Made by a program: the position numbers and the translations under genes. This document shows, in pieces, positions 63,737 to 64,000 of a stretch of DNA of 64,000 nucleotides. The DNA lies in NCBI GenBank assembly GCA_024803745.1, contig JANJXV010000013.1, forward strand, positions 57,189,602 through 57,253,601. Direction: 5' to 3'. Position 1 is the first letter of the stretch. Each line of letters starts with the position of its first letter. Under the pieces are notes generated by a model. It had not been told where the DNA came from and ran no database searches. It was given only the letters and a program-made list of their open reading frames with translations. This stretch comes from Megascapheus bottae (lineage: Eukaryota > Chordata > Mammalia > Rodentia > Geomyidae).

Positions 63737-64000
63737 TGGCCATTGACATGCCTGTACTCCACGCAGACAAGATTCCTCGGGAAAGGACAGAGCCTGTGCG
63801 GGTTGATCAGTGGCCTCTAACAATTGAAAAGTTGGCTGCAGCCACAGCGTTAGTACAGGGACAGCTTGCTGCAGGCCACATTGAATCTACCACTTCTCCT
63901 TGGAACACACCCATTTTTGTAATGAAAAAAGAAATCAGGAAACTGGAGACTTCTTCAAGATCTTAGGGAAATTAATAAGGCCATGATCCCTTCAGCCACT
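63737..64000 (+). pseudogene. pol: Start of pol (reverse transcriptase), cut by the window edge
   Basis: Reads through a QWPLT motif and SPWNTPIFVMKK, the conserved start of the betaretroviral reverse-transcriptase domain. After an A-run near 63923-63930 the matching sequence moves to another frame, and the original frame stops at 63964-63966. The catalytic YXDD region lies beyond the window. Confidence 0.8.

Overview
The window is mammalian nuclear DNA, most likely from a rodent. It is GC-rich, carries spliced vertebrate genes, and contains B1-like, ID-like and composite tRNA-type SINEs, old L1 fragments and a class II endogenous retrovirus. The commonest SINE here resembles families I associate with kangaroo rats, pocket mice and beavers (Castorimorpha). 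That lineage call is an inference of moderate strength.

The locus is the H19 side of the imprinted IGF2-H19 domain (human 11p15.5, mouse distal 7), with MRPL23 beside it. From left to right: an IGF2-side flank without genes (1-5450); a 26-bp G-rich minisatellite (5455-5890); the H19 imprinting control region (about 6130-9830), a repeat array with seven intact CTCF sites, all in the same orientation, alternating with decayed copies; the H19 upstream region and promoter (9831-11743); the five-exon H19 lncRNA on the + strand (11744 to about 14378) with miR-675 in exon 1; about 32 kb without genes between H19 and MRPL23, where the shared H19/IGF2 enhancers are expected, with several motif-rich AT islands and two minisatellites; MRPL23 on the - strand (coding exons 46642-52501), facing H19 tail to tail; and a repeat-rich right flank. 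In that flank an antisense L1 (about 57985-60501) has been broken by the 5' end of a decayed betaretrovirus-like provirus (60502-64000, cut by the window edge).

How the parts work together, from established knowledge of this locus: on the maternal allele CTCF binds the unmethylated control region and keeps downstream enhancers from reaching IGF2 (off the left edge), so H19 is expressed. On the paternal allele the control region is methylated, CTCF is lost, H19 is silent and IGF2 is active. MRPL23 encodes the mitochondrial ribosomal protein uL23m and is a housekeeping neighbour. The sequence shows the CTCF motifs, exon structure, miRNA hairpin and splice sites directly. Imprinting, methylation and enhancer activity are not visible in sequence and are inferred from orthology.

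Most long open frames in the window are by-products of GC-rich minisatellites and are not genes.
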